A stretch of 64,000 nt of DNA from Porphyra umbilicalis (Eukaryota; Rhodophyta; Bangiophyceae; Bangiales; Bangiaceae). Within the stretch, counting starts at the first letter, position 1, and each line of letters starts with the position of its first letter. This document shows, one piece after another, positions 1-12,793 of this stretch. The DNA is taken from assembly GCA_002049455.2 (NCBI GenBank), contig KV918761.1:558001-622000 (forward strand), read 5' to 3'. Below the pieces are notes generated by a model, which saw only the letters and a program-made list of their open reading frames with translations, had not been told where the DNA came from and ran no database searches. The translations under genes and the position numbers were made by a program.

Positions 1-192
1 GTTTCTGAAAAAAGCACGGTTATCTGAGTGTCCTTAGCCATTGCCGCAATGCCTTTTCAGACCGCTCGTGGGATGCGTGGCCAAGCATGCAGCATGATCA
101 CAAAACCATTTCACAGTAGTGGCCACCGTACGGCACGCTCATGTAAAGAGAGCACGAATCTACACCCTCCTCGCTACAACCAACAGCGGCAA

Positions 193-3100
193 TCATCGCT
201 CATCCGAGAAAGGCTCCCGATCGAACAACACAAAGTGCACTCCCTCTCGTTCCAAAGTCCCCACCACCGCGTCCATGGCGCCCGCAGGCGCATAGTAGCG
301 GACTCCATCAGCACTCAAAAAACAGTCAATGCCAAAACGTTGGGCTGGGTAGCCGCTCCGGCCGGCCCGGTCCTGCGCGGACTTGACCGGTGCGACATAC
401 GCAAACGCCAGCGGACGACCGTCAATGTGCACCAACGCATAATGTAGCACCGCGCCGTACGTTGAGACAGGTACTTCCACCACTCGACCGTCTCGCCGCC
501 GTCTCTTCTCCTTCGAATTAATTCGCAGGAGGTAATTCCGGCGGCGGTGCTGGGCCGAGTCCGAGCCGAGGGGCTTCGACCCAGAAATTGTCCCATCGGT
601 CAATTTGAGACGGAAGTACTTCATCGCCAAAATAGTAGACGGCAAGTCCGTGACACCTTCCGATGCAAGGGCCGCCCGCATCGCCGTCAATTCTGGTCCC
701 ACAAGCGGCGCCGCCAACACACGCGGCGGCAGTAGAGTCACCGTCCAGCGCCACTCTTGCCCAGACACTCCAGCAGGGAGCTCCACGCTGCCTCGGGGGG
801 CGCCCTCGCGCCGGCGCTCCTTCCCGGTTGCTGCTGCCCATTCAGCCGGTGCATAGGTTTCTCCAAATGAGGTGATCAACTCCGCCTGGATGCGCCGCGT
901 CACTGCTCCGGCGAGGTAGGCGCTTGGGTTCGAGTGGGAGTGGATGAGGGTCCCCAACTCCCCGACTTTGCGCTCGGCGGGAAACTGCCATGACGCCCAC
1001 ACCGGCCCGCTCGCCCGCATGCTGGGAACGAGGTCGAGCACAGCCGCAATGATTGACCTGCACAGCGGCAGGCGCTCATACGTCCCACAGTACACGTTGG
1101 TGTAGTACAGGTGTACAAAGCGCTTCAGGCGCGCCTCCACCGCCGTCAGCTCCGGCGCGGACAGACCTCGAGGGAGGAAGAGGACGCGGCAGGCCTTGCA
1201 CAGGGCCATTAGCATTTGGAAGTACACGTCCGGAATTCGCCGCACTAATTGGACTTGTGCGGTGGACACCAACCAGTACATCCAGTCCACGGCCTTAAAC
1301 GATCGGAATTGGAGGTCGATGTTTCGCAACGACCGCGCCTGCGCCATGGGCACCGTTCGCCTTGCCGCAACCATCTCGCGGCCAATCACCGCTACAGTTG
1401 CGGGAGACAGGACGTAATCTTCATTGGCCACGCCCTCCACTGGCACTTTGCCAGCAAATAGCTTCCATAGCAGCGGGGCCACGTTTTGCATCAAGAGATG
1501 CATAGCGTCATAGGGAGCGGCTGCAGGTCCGATACGCCACAGGTGCGACAAATGGGGATAGGCCTGCCGCATAGCGTTAGAAGGTGCAAAGAGCAGTGAA
1601 TGACCTTTGACTCCCGACTTCTTCGATAGGGCTTTTTGGAAGGCCAAGGATCGTCCGATTGACCTGGCCTCCTCAACCTCATCCGCGTCCCGTTGCATCC
1701 TCTCGGCGGACCGTCGCGGCACGGTACAGCCCTCGATGGAGAAAAGGATCTCGCCACTAGTCGGGTCCCTTGGAGGGAAGTAGTGGTGATTGCTGGCCGC
1801 GTGATACACCCCGTGAAATTCACGACTCCGGCTCGGGGAATACCCATTATACCCCGTGATATTCAACAGAATATCGAACGCCGACATGTCAGCCGTGAAT
1901 TGAACCACATGTGCTCGCACAGTGCGGAGTTGGGAGGATCCAGCAATGCGAATGTCCGGAATTCCGCGCGCAAGCTGGTTCAGCTCCGCCACGAGAGGGT
2001 GCAGGAACGAGTCCAAGTCGACAGGCTGTCGCGGGCCCGGAGTAATCGCAACGACAATCTGGCAGATATTGCGTGTCCGTACACCCGGCGATAGGTTAAG
2101 TACTGTCACGATTATCGGCCAGCCCTGAAATCCTCTTTGGCGCCATGCCTCAAAGCCGTCCGTAGACACGCTCAGGGCAATGTCGGTATCTTCATCGAAG
2201 AGTCCCGCGCGCAGCGCCTCAAGAAAAGTCAGGCCATCATGCCAGTCGTGCAGCCCCTCCCTTTGCTTCCCATCAGAGTTCCTGCTGGCTGCGCTGCGCG
2301 CTTCCTTCATGCCGGCCATCATGTCAGGACCCAAAATTGGGTCGCTCAGCATATTGATGAGCCAGGCAGTCAGGGGCCAGTAGGTCATCTGCCGGGCCGG
2401 CTTGCCCGATGCCGTGTATCGCGCGGTGCCGCAGGCGTCGCACGAAGTCAGGCGTGACCGTTTGTGCGTGAAGGCGACGCAGCCGTTCAGGCAGCAGTCC
2501 ACCTGGCGCTTCTCGACGTTTACGCTCGCCTCGATGAACTTTCGCATGAGGTACGGAGTTCGGTACTTAGCGTCGCATGAGCTCAGCTTAAGCAGATCCG
2601 CGAACGCCTCCTCAGACAGCCCATGGTTGACGGCGTAAGTAAAGAGTGCCAAATCTTTGGCACACTCTCCAAATTGATCCACCGGCAGCTGCACCTCGTT
2701 AAAGCTTACAGCATCCTGCATGACAGGTTCCGGTGGCCCAATCGGAAGGGCGGAGTCAGCAGCGGGGTCCTCCACAACGAAAGCGGCGGGAGGCACGTCG
2801 GTGGAGTCCTCAGAATCCACGTCTGTGCTCGCCACGCTGCTCTCGTCGCCTTCACCAGCCCGACCCACATGTTGCTTGGCACGGAGGGGGCTATCCTCGC
2901 TGCAAGCAGCGGCCCCCCCTTCAGCCGTGTGGTCAGGTCCTGGTGGAAAGTCCTCGCCCGCGGCCCCTCCCCCCCCCCCCCCTCAGAGCCCCCGGCCAGT
3001 CCGACCGGAGGCTCGTCCCCATCTGACGCTGTGCTGCTACCAGCGGGGCCCATAAGACCTCCGCTGGCGACACGTCCTTCTGACAGCCGTTGTCGCTTAA

Positions 3101-3206
3101 TCCGCTGGTGGCGGAACCACGTGCGCTTTGATACCAGACGAGGAGGTTCTTCACCATCCGCCGTGCAGGCGTCGCACTCGCACAGGCGCCAGTCGTCAGG
3201 AGGCAT
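193..3206 (-). CDS. tnp2 (CACTA/EnSpm-type) transposase, one frame break
   Basis: Likely DNA transposase of a CACTA-superfamily element, about 1,000 residues. The start at 3206 opens with a short Cys/His-rich module (CECDAC, then LVSKRTWFRH) typical of the N-terminus of tnp2-family proteins. A low-complexity acidic linker follows, then a CxxC zinc-finger-like segment (CCLNGC...CDAC). The transposase core contains VSTDGFEAW, GWPIIVTVLNLSP and, further on, PYDAMHLLMQN, which are the conserved Asp-containing tnp2 blocks. Frame 3206 must be joined to the main frame at a C14 run on the plus strand (2969-2982), where one base appears to be missing; the downstream frame is open without a Met from there. 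The C-terminus ends normally at 193. No CACTA/TAGTG termini could be identified. Family assignment is confident. Whether it is active is unknown. Confidence 0.8.
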
Positions 3207-5731
3207 TGTGCGTCAGCACAGGGACAGGACGGGGACCTGAGAGAGAAGGGGAAGGGGGGGGGGGCAGCAGGGGACTGGGGGGGTGTGGGAAGGAGGGCGG
3301 GGGAGCAACAGGAGACAGGGAGGGCGTGCGAAGGGGAGGATTGGTGGGCAGCAGCGCCCGGTGGCGTCCGCTCGGGGCGACGGCGTGGCCGCACCAGTGG
3401 GATGGCGATCAAAAAAAAACTGGCTGCGCAAGAACAGGGGCACCGACTTTATAGACAATCGCCGAACGCTCTGGTCCAATAGCAAGAGGCCAGGGCGTCA
3501 TCCCCTGGAATGCAATCAGCTTGCGAGTTTTGTAGATGCTTTACAGCACGTGTGCGTCTGCGAAGCACACGTCGTGGGAAAGGGACGGCCCAAACAGTGC
3601 ACCTGTGAGCGAACCAGAGCGACGTGGCCTCGCCGACCCGCGATTTTCAGACACCCAGTCGAGCGATATGCCTTCACTAGCCTTTACAGCCCCCTTCAGC
3701 AGGGGTACCCTGAGGGGGGTGGTGCCCACCCGCGATTTTCGTCAGGAAATCCGCGATATCGCGGGTATATTTCTTGTAGGGGGGGGCCGGATGCATGCCG
3801 ACGGCTCCAATCCTCAGAGTGCCGCCGTCGAGGCGTCCATGGCAGCGACCACCCGGCGGGTTGCCACAACTCTGCCACGGGTAGCCACGGTGTTCAAGTG
3901 TCTTGGGCACGAAAACCCGTGGGGCCCCAACAGCTTGTACCATGCATGGTCTTCGTCTCATCACCCAGATGGGGGGGAGTACGACGGGCCCGAGGGCGCC
4001 CAAACCATCTGAACCGTACCGAATTGTGCGCACCGGTGACGAGTGTGGGCGCAACGGCGAGGCGGCAGCTCGTAGCAGTCGTGAAAATCCATCCGGTCCT
4101 CTGTCGCAGCGCCCGCACGTTGCCGCCAGGGCGGTGCAGGCCGGGCTTTTTTCCACTGGTACCACAGTGAACGGGCGGTGCGCTGAGGTTGTTGGTGTCG
4201 TCGTCGCCAACGGGTGAGTGACGAGCACTGGGTCATCGAGGCCGCTTGGGGAGGCGCGGTCGCCCGTGTCACACACAGATCAGGCCGGGGGCGCAGTTGA
4301 GTTTGGCACCGGCAGTGGGTGTCTGCCCACTCATCACGCTGCCTCAGTTGGAAAGCCAGTGGCAAGCACGAATCGTACGGAAAATGCCTGGAAGGCGCGG
4401 TCCAGCGGCAACGAAGTTCGCGCGTCAGCGGGCTCGACGTCCGCAAAGTTCTGCGTCACCAGGCTATTTCCCTGGCCTTCAGGACAGGGTGCTCTCAAAG
4501 TGTAGTGATGCACACATATACTTAGATCATGGGACTTTCTCTCCGTTTCAAAGGTGGCAGTCTGCATTCGTGTCCTCAGGGATCTGAGGGCTTGTCAGCG
4601 TTGGAAGGGTCGCGATGACGCTAAAAGCGAATATAGTTACGTGGCTCAAAAGGGCTGTCCTGCCGCAGGGGTCACAGGGCCCGGACGGCGCCTGCCCCCC
4701 TGCCCCCCCCAACCGCCTCGAGTTGCGCGCGGCAACCGACTTCCGGGGTTCGAAGCGCCCACGATGACCCGCGGATGACCGTGCCTGCGCGCCGGCTTCT
4801 GTGGCGGCGGCGCGTCGGCGGTTGCTGACGCCATCTACCGGTGCGGTTAGAAGAGCCCGGTCGCGCTGTGATCGATCCCATCCGCCCGCCCGTGCGCCGT
4901 GTCGGCCGCGCGCGGGTGCGCTGCGCGGCGGGGTGACGGCCCCGCCCGTAGGCGTTGCACCACGCCGGCGGGCCGCCGCAACTGCGGCGGCGGCGGCGGC
5001 ACCCCTTTCCTCGTCCCACGCCTCCCCCGCCACGGCAACGTGGCTGTTCGTGCCCCCGTGCGTGCTCACGGCCATGGAGCCGGCCGGCGTACCCGGTGTC
5101 TATGCGTCGCCAAGCGCGCCACCGCCCTGAAGGCCAGGGTATTGCACGTACGTGCCTGGAATTAGTTGCGCAGTGTTGTCGTCATCCTCCACGAGTTCAG
5201 GTAAGTTTTGGCTCTTGTGGCGCTGCAGTCGGGATGTTCACCGGCCGGAAACCGGCGTCTGTTCCATCGAAACGCCAAAATGACGCGCCACGTTGAAATT
5301 TGTGTTCAAGCTGATGGACGGAAAGCGGAGTCGAGCCGTCGTCATTCCACCGTCGCCGTATCCGGTGGGTGATACGGCCTTCTGATTGGGACACGGCCTC
5401 CGAAATATCTCTCTTGCCGCCGCCAACCAGGCGGAAGACTGGTTGGATCCGGCATGCGCGAGACCCGGGGCCAGCTTGGCGGCACCGCGGCAAATGACCG
5501 CCTATTGCCCCTGCGCGCGAGCTCTGGCACGCACACAGACGCCCCCTCGTCGTCGGCGGAGCCGCTCGTGAACTTGGTGGTGTTGGGCATTCACTGCTCT
5601 GCACAAGCGGCCGACAGCACGTCTTCCCCTTCCCCGACACGCTCGCAGTTGTCAGTCCCTGCCCTTTGCCTCTCGCCCACGTGCCATCGCACAACGCCTC
5701 GCCCTGCCCCCTCGGCCACCTTGTCCCAACG
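3207..5731. other. gene-free stretch with small palindromes
   Basis: I see no convincing coding region here; the open frames are short, compositionally biased and without recognisable motifs. It presumably contains the 5' part of the tnp2 element and the promoter of the downstream SHMT gene. Small exact inverted repeats occur at 3546-3570 (ACGTGTGC / GCACACGT arms) and 3751-3764 (CCGCGATATCGCGG). Confidence 0.4.
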
Positions 5732-7561
5732 ATGGCGGCGTTCGTTCCCACCGCGGCCACAGCCAGCGCCTTTGCCGGTGCTCGCGTGCGCACGGCGGCG
5801 GCGACCCGCTCGTTGGTCTCCCCCACCGCCGTGGCCGGCCGCGCTACGCCGCGTGCGGTGCTCAGCGCGCAGCCGTCGGCGGCGGTCGGGGCAGGCGCTG
5901 GTGATGCGCCCGCGCCGGGTACTGTCGGCAGCGGCGCACTGCCGCTGGCGGAGACCGACCCGGAAATGTACGAGCTGCTGCAGGCGGAGCGGACTCGTCA
6001 GCAGCGCGGTATCGAGCTGATTGCGAGCGAGAACTTTACTTCGCGGGCGGTGCTGGAGGTACGTCTGAGGGTGGGCGGGCGAAGGGCGGGGTCGAAGGGT
6101 GTGCGGTCATTGTGCGAGTTGTTGGAGAGTGGCGTGTGGTCTTTGTGGTCTATGCTGGTTGTTTGGAAGGGATGTGTTGTCACCTGGCAATGAGGCACGT
6201 GTGTCTTCGCTTCCCTCACAGACTCAAGGAAGACTCACCTTGTGTGATGTACTGTTGCCCTAGTGTATTTTGTGCCTTTTTGTTTCACCCTTCTCTTCTT
6301 TTACGTTTCTTGGTCTCCTCCCTGATAGACTCTAGGGTCGTGCCTCACCAATAAGTATTCAGAGGGCTACCCCGGCGCCCGCTTTTATGGCGGCAACGAG
6401 GTCATTGACAAGATTGAGTCGTTGTGCCAGTCGCGCGCCCTGGCGGCTTTTGGCCTCTCCCCTGACGAGTGGGGCGTCAACGTGCAACCGTACTCTGGGT
6501 CGCCCGCCAACTTTGCGGCCTACACAGGCCTGCTTAACCCCCACGACCGCATCATGGGCCTGGACCTCCCCTCTGGTGGTCATCTGACGCACGGCTTTTA
6601 CACGGCCAAGAAGCGGGTGTCGGCCACGTCCATCTACTTTGAGTCCCTTCCGTACAAGGTCGACTCGGCGACCGGGCTGATCGATTACGACGCGCTCGAG
6701 TCGAATGCGGCGGCCTTCCGCCCCAAGGTGGTCATTGCCGGGGGCTCGGCGTACCCGCGTGAGTGGGATTACGCCCGCTTCCGGTCGGTGGCGGACCAGT
6801 CGGGCGCGTACCTGATGGTCGACATGGCCCACATTTCGGGGCTTGTTGCGACCGGCGTGGTCGACTCGCCGTTCCAGTACGCGGACGTGGTCACGTCGAC
6901 AACCCACAAGTCGCTGCGGGGCCCCCGCGCGGGGGTCATCTTTTACCGCAAGACCCCGCTCGCCGCCGCTGGGGAGGGGGTCAACATGGCCGAGGCCATC
7001 AATGCCGCCGTCTTCCCGTCGCTCCAGGGCGGCCCGCACAATCACCAGATTGGCGCCCTCGCCGTGCAGCTGTCTGAGGTTGCCACTCCGGGCTTTGTGG
7101 CCTACTCCCACCAGGTGGTTGCCAACGCGCGCGCGTGCGCGGCGACGCTCATGGGCCACGGCTACAAGCTCGTTACGGATGGCACGGACAACCACCTGGT
7201 GTTGTGGGACCTCCGGCCGGCGGGCGTGTCGGGCGCCAAGATGCAGGCGGTGTTTGACGCGTGCTCCATCACGCTCAACAAGAACTCGGTGCACGGCGAC
7301 ACGTCGGCGATGAACCCGGGGGGCGTGCGCATCGGCTCACCGGCCATGACCAGCCGGGGGCTGGTCGAGGCGGACTTTGAGCAGATTGCCCACTTCCTCC
7401 ACCGGGGGGTCGTCATTGCACAGCAGGTGCAGGCGATCAGTGGGAAGAAGCTGAAGGACTTCCTACCCGCCCTCGAGGGTAACGCGGACGTTGCGGCGCT
7501 GAGGGACGAGGTCGAGTCATTTGCCGAGGGCTTCCACATGCCTGGACTGCTGCAGGAGTAA
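5732..7561 (+). CDS. serine hydroxymethyltransferase, probably organellar
   Basis: PLP enzyme that interconverts serine + tetrahydrofolate with glycine + 5,10-methylene-THF. It has two exons: 5732-6058, a 270-bp intron with GT (6059-6060) and AG (6327-6328) ends, and 6329-7561. Both exons are in phase 0, giving 519 residues. The ATG at 5732 starts a roughly 70-residue Ala/Thr/Arg-rich extension ([16 protein letters not shown]...) resembling a transit peptide, so plastid or mitochondrial location is likely. The catalytic part is complete: [16 protein letters not shown] runs across the splice into [20 protein letters not shown]. The PLP-binding lysine is K303 in [14 protein letters not shown], followed by [13 protein letters not shown]. 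Length and motif order match the family fully. Which organelle it serves cannot be decided from sequence alone. Confidence 0.96.
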
Positions 7562-8084
7562 GGGGTGTAGGCGTGCGCAAGTGCAAGACTAGGAGATGCG
7601 AGTGCAAGAGAGAGAGGGCCGGTGCGCGGCCGCTGAGCAGACGGAGAGTTGGTGACTATGGACTGGCGGAGGATCACCCGTTTTGTCACCTGTATTTTAC
7701 CATCATCCATGTCCGCTCGCAGCGAAACAAGTGGTCCTGCCTTTGCACAAGCGCGAGTAGAGTAGCACGGGCTTGCGGAGTAGAGCAGCACGACGTGCCA
7801 CGGCGTGCACCGCAGTCTCCTGCTCTTTCCTATTGTTGGCTGCTCCGGACCGGGTCACGGGAAAGATCAGTGCGATCAACAGCCTCAGCCACCATTTGGG
7901 CAGCCTACACCCAATCGGCCAATGAGAGTTGGTCTGGAATTTGACGACCTTGACAACATCGTCAAAGTTTTCGAAGACGGCAATACAAAACCAGTTCGGA
8001 CCACCCACCTTGATCCGACTCGAACCCCCCGCGTCGAAGCGCACCGCTCCCCGTCCCCGTCATCCATGGCACTGCCCTCATCCA
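7562..8084. other. intergenic region between SHMT and SETD9-like gene
   Basis: The stretch holds the SHMT 3' flank and the 5' flank of the next gene. No coding segment or RNA gene is supported. Confidence 0.4.
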
Positions 8085-10106
8085 ATGTTGAAGGCCTTCT
8101 CCGCCGCTCGGCGGCTGCTGGACGCGTCCGCCGCGGCTGGGCGGGCCCCATCGCCGTCGGCGGGCCGCGCCGCGCAGCTGCGCGCCGACACCGCTGCGCT
8201 GTTCCGGCTGCTGCCGCGGCGCCCAGGCGGCAGGTACGGCTCGAATTGGGGTGGTGGCTGGGGGTGGTTGTCGCGCTCAGGGGTGGCGGGGGTGGTGGTC
8301 GCTGTGTATATGTAGGGCGCTGGTGGAGGTCTCTTTCCTGACGTGGGCTCTCGGCCGGTCTGTTCACTGCTTTCCATCTCGCTTGGTCCCGTACGTGGCG
8401 CCGCTGGCCGTGTTTTTTTTTTATAACTGGTGGCGTCTTGTTTGCTCTGCGGCGCTCGGCGCAGAGAGGAACCATCAGCATCAAAGGGCCTGATTCCACC
8501 CGCGTCCACGGATGGCGACCCGTCACCCGCAATACCTTCGGCGCCTGCAGCAGACACAGATGGAGCGAGGCCGACGATGGACGTGCCCTTTGAGGTGCAG
8601 GTACGCTGCGGGCCCTACAGCGTCGATTTACGTTTGTTTCTTTGCATCAGCACGCCCTTGGTGGTGCTCTCTTCACACGTTCTCTGGGTCTCTGACCCAC
8701 GGCTGGCCTTGCTGCTGTTCCCGCTTCCCCTCCCGTCACGTGCGTGTCCCCTCGGTCCGTGTCCTTCCTCCCACCTGCACAGGCCGCCGCCGTCCGCGCA
8801 CACCTGCTCGCGCAAGCGACCCACCTGCTAGCGGCTGTCGACGCCGCGTCGGCGCCGTCAGACGCGCACCCAACGGCGCAGCTGTTGCCGCTCCCCCCCC
8901 GCCCCCCCCCCCCGGCCCCGTGGACGAGGCGCACGCGGCGGCGGCGCCCGAGGATGGGGACGAAGCGGAAGCGACCGCCCGCGTGCGGTCCGTCCTCGGG
9001 TGGGCCTTGGCCAAACGGCCAAGCACCGTGCCGTCGGCGTCGGCGACGGGGGGGGCGTCGGCCGAGGCGGGGGGCGGGTGGGACGCGGGGCTCGGCGTCG
9101 TCGTCACGGGGCCCGTGCGCGCGGGGCACATGGTCGCCTGGTATCCGGGCGTGGCGTACAGCGTGGGGGACTTGAGGGGTACGTCGGCGGGGGGGGGGGC
9201 GCTGGGGGCATGGGCTTCGTGTGGTTGGGGCTAGGGACAAGTTGCGCGGACGTGGGGGTGGGGCTCGTTGGTTGCAAGGGAGATGCGGCGGAGGGTTGGT
9301 GCGTTGCGGGGGTGCCCATCGCCGACTGGCGGCCGGGGCGGACCCTGATGCGGCTATCGTAGCGTCCGTCACTGACACTCCTTGTCGTACCTGGTCTTGG
9401 TCTTGTACCTCTTCTCTGCCCCTGCCCCTCCTCCCTCCCGCGACCATGTTCCGCCCGCCCAGCCATGCCCGACTACCCCAACATCTCCGCGGCCAACTCG
9501 TACCTCTTCACCCGCTACGACTCGACCGTCCTCGACGCCAAGCCCGCCAACGCCCCGACGCTCATGCGGCCCGACGGGGAGGCGGCGGCGCCCCCCCCAG
9601 GTGGCGCCACCGACGCTGCCACCGCGGCGCCCCCCCCCGCCCCCCCCGCCGAGACGGTCACGTGGGAGCGGCTCAATCCCCTCGCGCTCGGGCACGTGAT
9701 CAACCACCCCCCACCGGGGCGGGCGCCCAACGTGGCCCCCTTCCTCCTCGACGTGCCGTCGGCGGGGCTGCCGCCGCACCTCGCGCAGCTGGTGCCGGTC
9801 GTGGCCTACCCGCCCCCGCCGTCGGCGGTCGCCCGCCGCCTGCGGGCGGCCGTGGAAGCCGCCGCCATCCGGCGGGTGCCGGGCTTGCACGCCCTCCTGT
9901 CGGGGGGGGGGCCGACCGGGTGGGGCGGCGGCCCCCCGGGGGGGGGGGGGGGGGGGACGTCGTGCGCGCCGTGGCGATTGTCGCGACGCGCCCGTTGGCC
10001 GAGGGGGAGGAGCTGTGGATGGACTACCGGTACCGGGGGGGGGGGACCGGCCCCCGTGGTACGCAGACGTGGGGGGGGGGGGGGACGCTGGGCGCAGGGC
10101 GACTGA
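8085..10106 (+). CDS. SETD9-like SET-domain protein, four exons, several frame breaks
   Basis: Likely protein-lysine methyltransferase of the SETD9 type. The exon model is 8085-8233, 8465-8600, 8783-9178 and 9463-10106; all junctions have GT/AG and compatible phases. Recognisable blocks in order are GVVVTGPVRAGHMVAWYPGVAY (exon 3, like the VVSMYPGTVY block of SETD9), then MPDYPNISAANSYLFTRYD, NPLALGHVINHPPPGRAPNV and finally VAIVATRPLAEGEELWMDYRY. That order matches the family. The frame breaks occur at G/C runs: C8/C12 (8893-8913), G19 (9938-9956), G11 (10035-10045) and G14 (10071-10084). Each is repaired by one extra base. After the third break the frame reads PPWYADV, a plausible family-like tail, and the stop at 10106 is then reached. 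The start codon is the first Met in the exon-1 frame and is less certain than the rest. Confidence 0.72.
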
Positions 10107-10337
10107 GGTGCGGGGCGGGGGCGGGGGGGGGGGGAGGGGCTCGTGGCAAGCGGCAGTGGTGGAGAAACAAGAATACAAGCAACTAGAATGCCAAGTCCGA
10201 GGGGGGCCCCGCCACCCGCAGCCATCGCCGTCACGACGCCGCAAGGAGAGTCTGTACATGCGCGTCGGCCGGCGTCCAGGCGTTGCGGCGGGCAGCGTCA
10301 CCGTGGTGGCCGCACCGCCGCCGTGCCGCCCGCCACG

Positions 10338-12793
10338 TCACTCAAACTCGACGAGCACATCGTCAAAGGAGACCGCGTCGCCCGCCGCACACCGGATGGC
10401 CTGCCAATAGAGAGTGGCAGGGGTGACCATCGAGGCACAACACAAGCATGCGAGCAGCGGGGAAGACAAGAGGGAGCAGCCACGGCCAGTCAGTGATGCG
10501 CCCCTCTGCCCAGCCACAGAGACAGACGGTCGCACGTACCCCCAGTCGAGCCTGTCCACCAGGGAGAGGCGCCACACCAATGACTCCCGCCCGTCGCGTT
10601 GCGCCACACGCAACGCACGCCTCCCGACCACTCTGACAAGGAAACCATACGCACCTTGACGCGCCCTGCAAACGGCGCCCGCAGCCCATTCATCATCTTC
10701 ATTGCCTCCAACACCAACACCTCATCCCCCTCTGCCACCTCATCCCCCACGGTCACGCCCACGGACAGCACCACGCCCGGCATGGGTGCTGGCAGCACCC
10801 GCCCACGGGCGCCGCCGCCGAGCGCCGCCGCCGCGTCGGCGGCGCCCCGCTCGACCACCGCCTCCGTCTCGACGGCCGACGGGGGGCGGACGCGCAGCGC
10901 CACAGAGCCGCCGCCCGTGGCGAGCGTGACGGGCCCAACGTCCTCAAACGGGCGGCAGCCGTGGCGTTGGAGGGTGACGCGCGTGCCGTTGAGCGTCGCC
11001 GTGACGATGCTGACGATGCCCGTGCCGAGCGGGCGCTCCCGCACGTCCGTGACGGTGGTGGTGGGGGCGGCCGCATCACCGCCGTCGGCTGTGATGGTCA
11101 CTGACGTGCCGCCGGTGGCGGCGTCGGCGCCGCCGCGCTCCGGCACGCGGTGGAGCACAACCTCCTTGGTGCCCGCCGTCGCCCCCTCCCCAGGGGGTCC
11201 GTCCGCCTCGACGCGCACTGCCACGGCGGTCGCGGTCGGGTGGCTCCCAAAAAAGCGCGACGCGGCCACCGCCACGGCAGCGTCGACTTCCCCCTTACTC
11301 AGGGGCGTCCCGTGAAAGCCGTCGGGAAACTCCTCCCCAATGAGCGTCGTCGTCAGGTCCCCCGACAGCACCTTGGGGTGCCGCGTCAGCGCTCGGAGAA
11401 AGGGGATGTTGGTCGTCACCCCGCCAATGACGTACGCGTCGAGGACGGCCCCGAGCTTGGCCATGGCCGCCCCCCGGTCGGGCGCGTGCACAACGACCTT
11501 GGCCAGCAGCGGGTCGTAGTGGACGCCCACGGCCGTGCCGTCGGCAACGCCGCTGTCGACGAGGACGCCCGACGCGTCAAAGCCGAGTCTCGCCAGGTGA
11601 GCGGGCGGCCACGCAGCGTCGCCTGCGTTTACGGGGGCGGCCTTGGTGGCGCCCCCGCCGGCCGGCGTGGCCGCCGGTCCCGGCGGGTCGAGCCCGAGCA
11701 GCGGCTCCCGGTACGAGCCGATGACCCCCGTGGCCGGCAGGAAGCCCCGCCGTGGGTTCTCCGCGTACACCCGCGCCTCGAGGGCGACGCCCTCCATCGT
11801 CACCTCCTCTTGGGAGACGGATAGGCGCTCCCCCCCGGCGATGCGAAGCATCTCGACCGGCAAGTCGACGCCCACGACCGCCCCCGTGACGAGGTGTTCC
11901 ACCTGCAGCCGCGTGTTCATCTCGAGGAAATAAAAGCTGCGGTCGACGCCCGACACGAGGCACTCGACGGTGCCGACCGACCGGTAGTCGACGGCGCGCG
12001 CGAGCGCCACCGCCTGCACGCCCATCTCCGCGCGCATCCCCGGGTCGACGATGGAGCACGGGGCCTCCTCTATAACCTTTTGGTTGCGTCGCTGCAGGCT
12101 GCACTCCCGCTCCCCGAGGTGCACGACGCCCCCGTGGCCGTCGGCCACGACTTGCACCTCCACGTGGCGGGGGTGTTCGATAAACTTTTCAACGAGCAGC
12201 CGCCCGTCGCCGACGCTCGCCACCGCCTCGGCCTCGCACACCCCATACGCCTCCCGCACGTCGCGGCGGTCCCACGCGACGCGCATGCCCTTGCCGCCCC
12301 CCCCCGCCGTCGCCTTGACCATGACCGGGTAGCCGATGGCTTCCGCAGCGTCGACCGCCGCGGCGACGCCGTCGACAATGCCGACGTAGCCCGGGATGAC
12401 GTTGACCCCCGCGTCGGCCGCAATGGCCTTGGAGCGCACCTTGTCTCCCATGGCGCGCACGGCGGCGGCGGGGGGGCCGACCCAGGTGAGGCCCGCCCCC
12501 GTGACGGCATCGGCAAAGTCGGCATTCTCCGAAAAGAAGCCATAGCCGGGCGCCACCGCGTCGGCGCCCGTCGCACGCGCCGCCGCCAGCAGCGCGGGGG
12601 CGTGGAGGTAGGACGCGCCGCTCGGCGCGGCGCCAAGGTGGACCGCCTCGTCGGCGAGGACCGTGTGGGGGGCGTACCGGTCGGGGGTGGAAAACACCGA
12701 CACGGTGCGGAGGGAGAGGGACCGCGCGGCGTGGATGAGGCGGACTGCAATTTCGCCGCGGTTGGCAATAAGGACCTTGGAGATGGGCTTCAT
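10338..12793 (-). CDS. propionyl-CoA carboxylase alpha chain (biotin carboxylase + BCCP)
   Basis: Biotin-dependent carboxylase subunit, normally mitochondrial. It carboxylates biotin with ATP and bicarbonate and works with a beta subunit to convert propionyl-CoA to methylmalonyl-CoA. There are two exons: 12793-10655 (713 codons) and 10400-10338 (20 codons plus stop), with a 254-bp intron of GT/AG type in phase 0, giving 733 residues. The start at 12793 gives MKPISKVLIANRGEIAVRLI; the frame is open further upstream but has no family similarity. Motifs are an ATP-grasp loop (KATAGGGGKGMRVAWD), EKFIEHPRHVEVQV, RRNQKVIEEAP and EMNTRLQVEH. The biotin lysine is K699 in EAMKMM, and the second exon supplies the end of the biotinyl domain. 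MGDKVRSK, DAYVIGGVTTNIPFL and FPDGFHG favour propionyl- over methylcrotonyl-CoA carboxylase. No clear transit peptide is visible. Confidence 0.93.

Noticed and set aside
1-4510. CACTA...TAGTG termini for the tnp2 element
   Set aside because: CACTA at 3673 and TAGTG near 116 and 4502 are isolated and do not pair in the required orientation; one end may lie outside the window.
8005-8030. GGTTCGAGTC on the minus strand resembling a tRNA B box
   Set aside because: The flanking bases cannot form a T stem or acceptor stem, and no A box is at the right distance.
10338-12793. Methylcrotonyl-CoA carboxylase alpha as the identity
   Set aside because: Blocks such as MGDKVRSK, RRNQKVIEEAP, VIGGVTTNI and the FPDGFHG region match propionyl-CoA carboxylase better.
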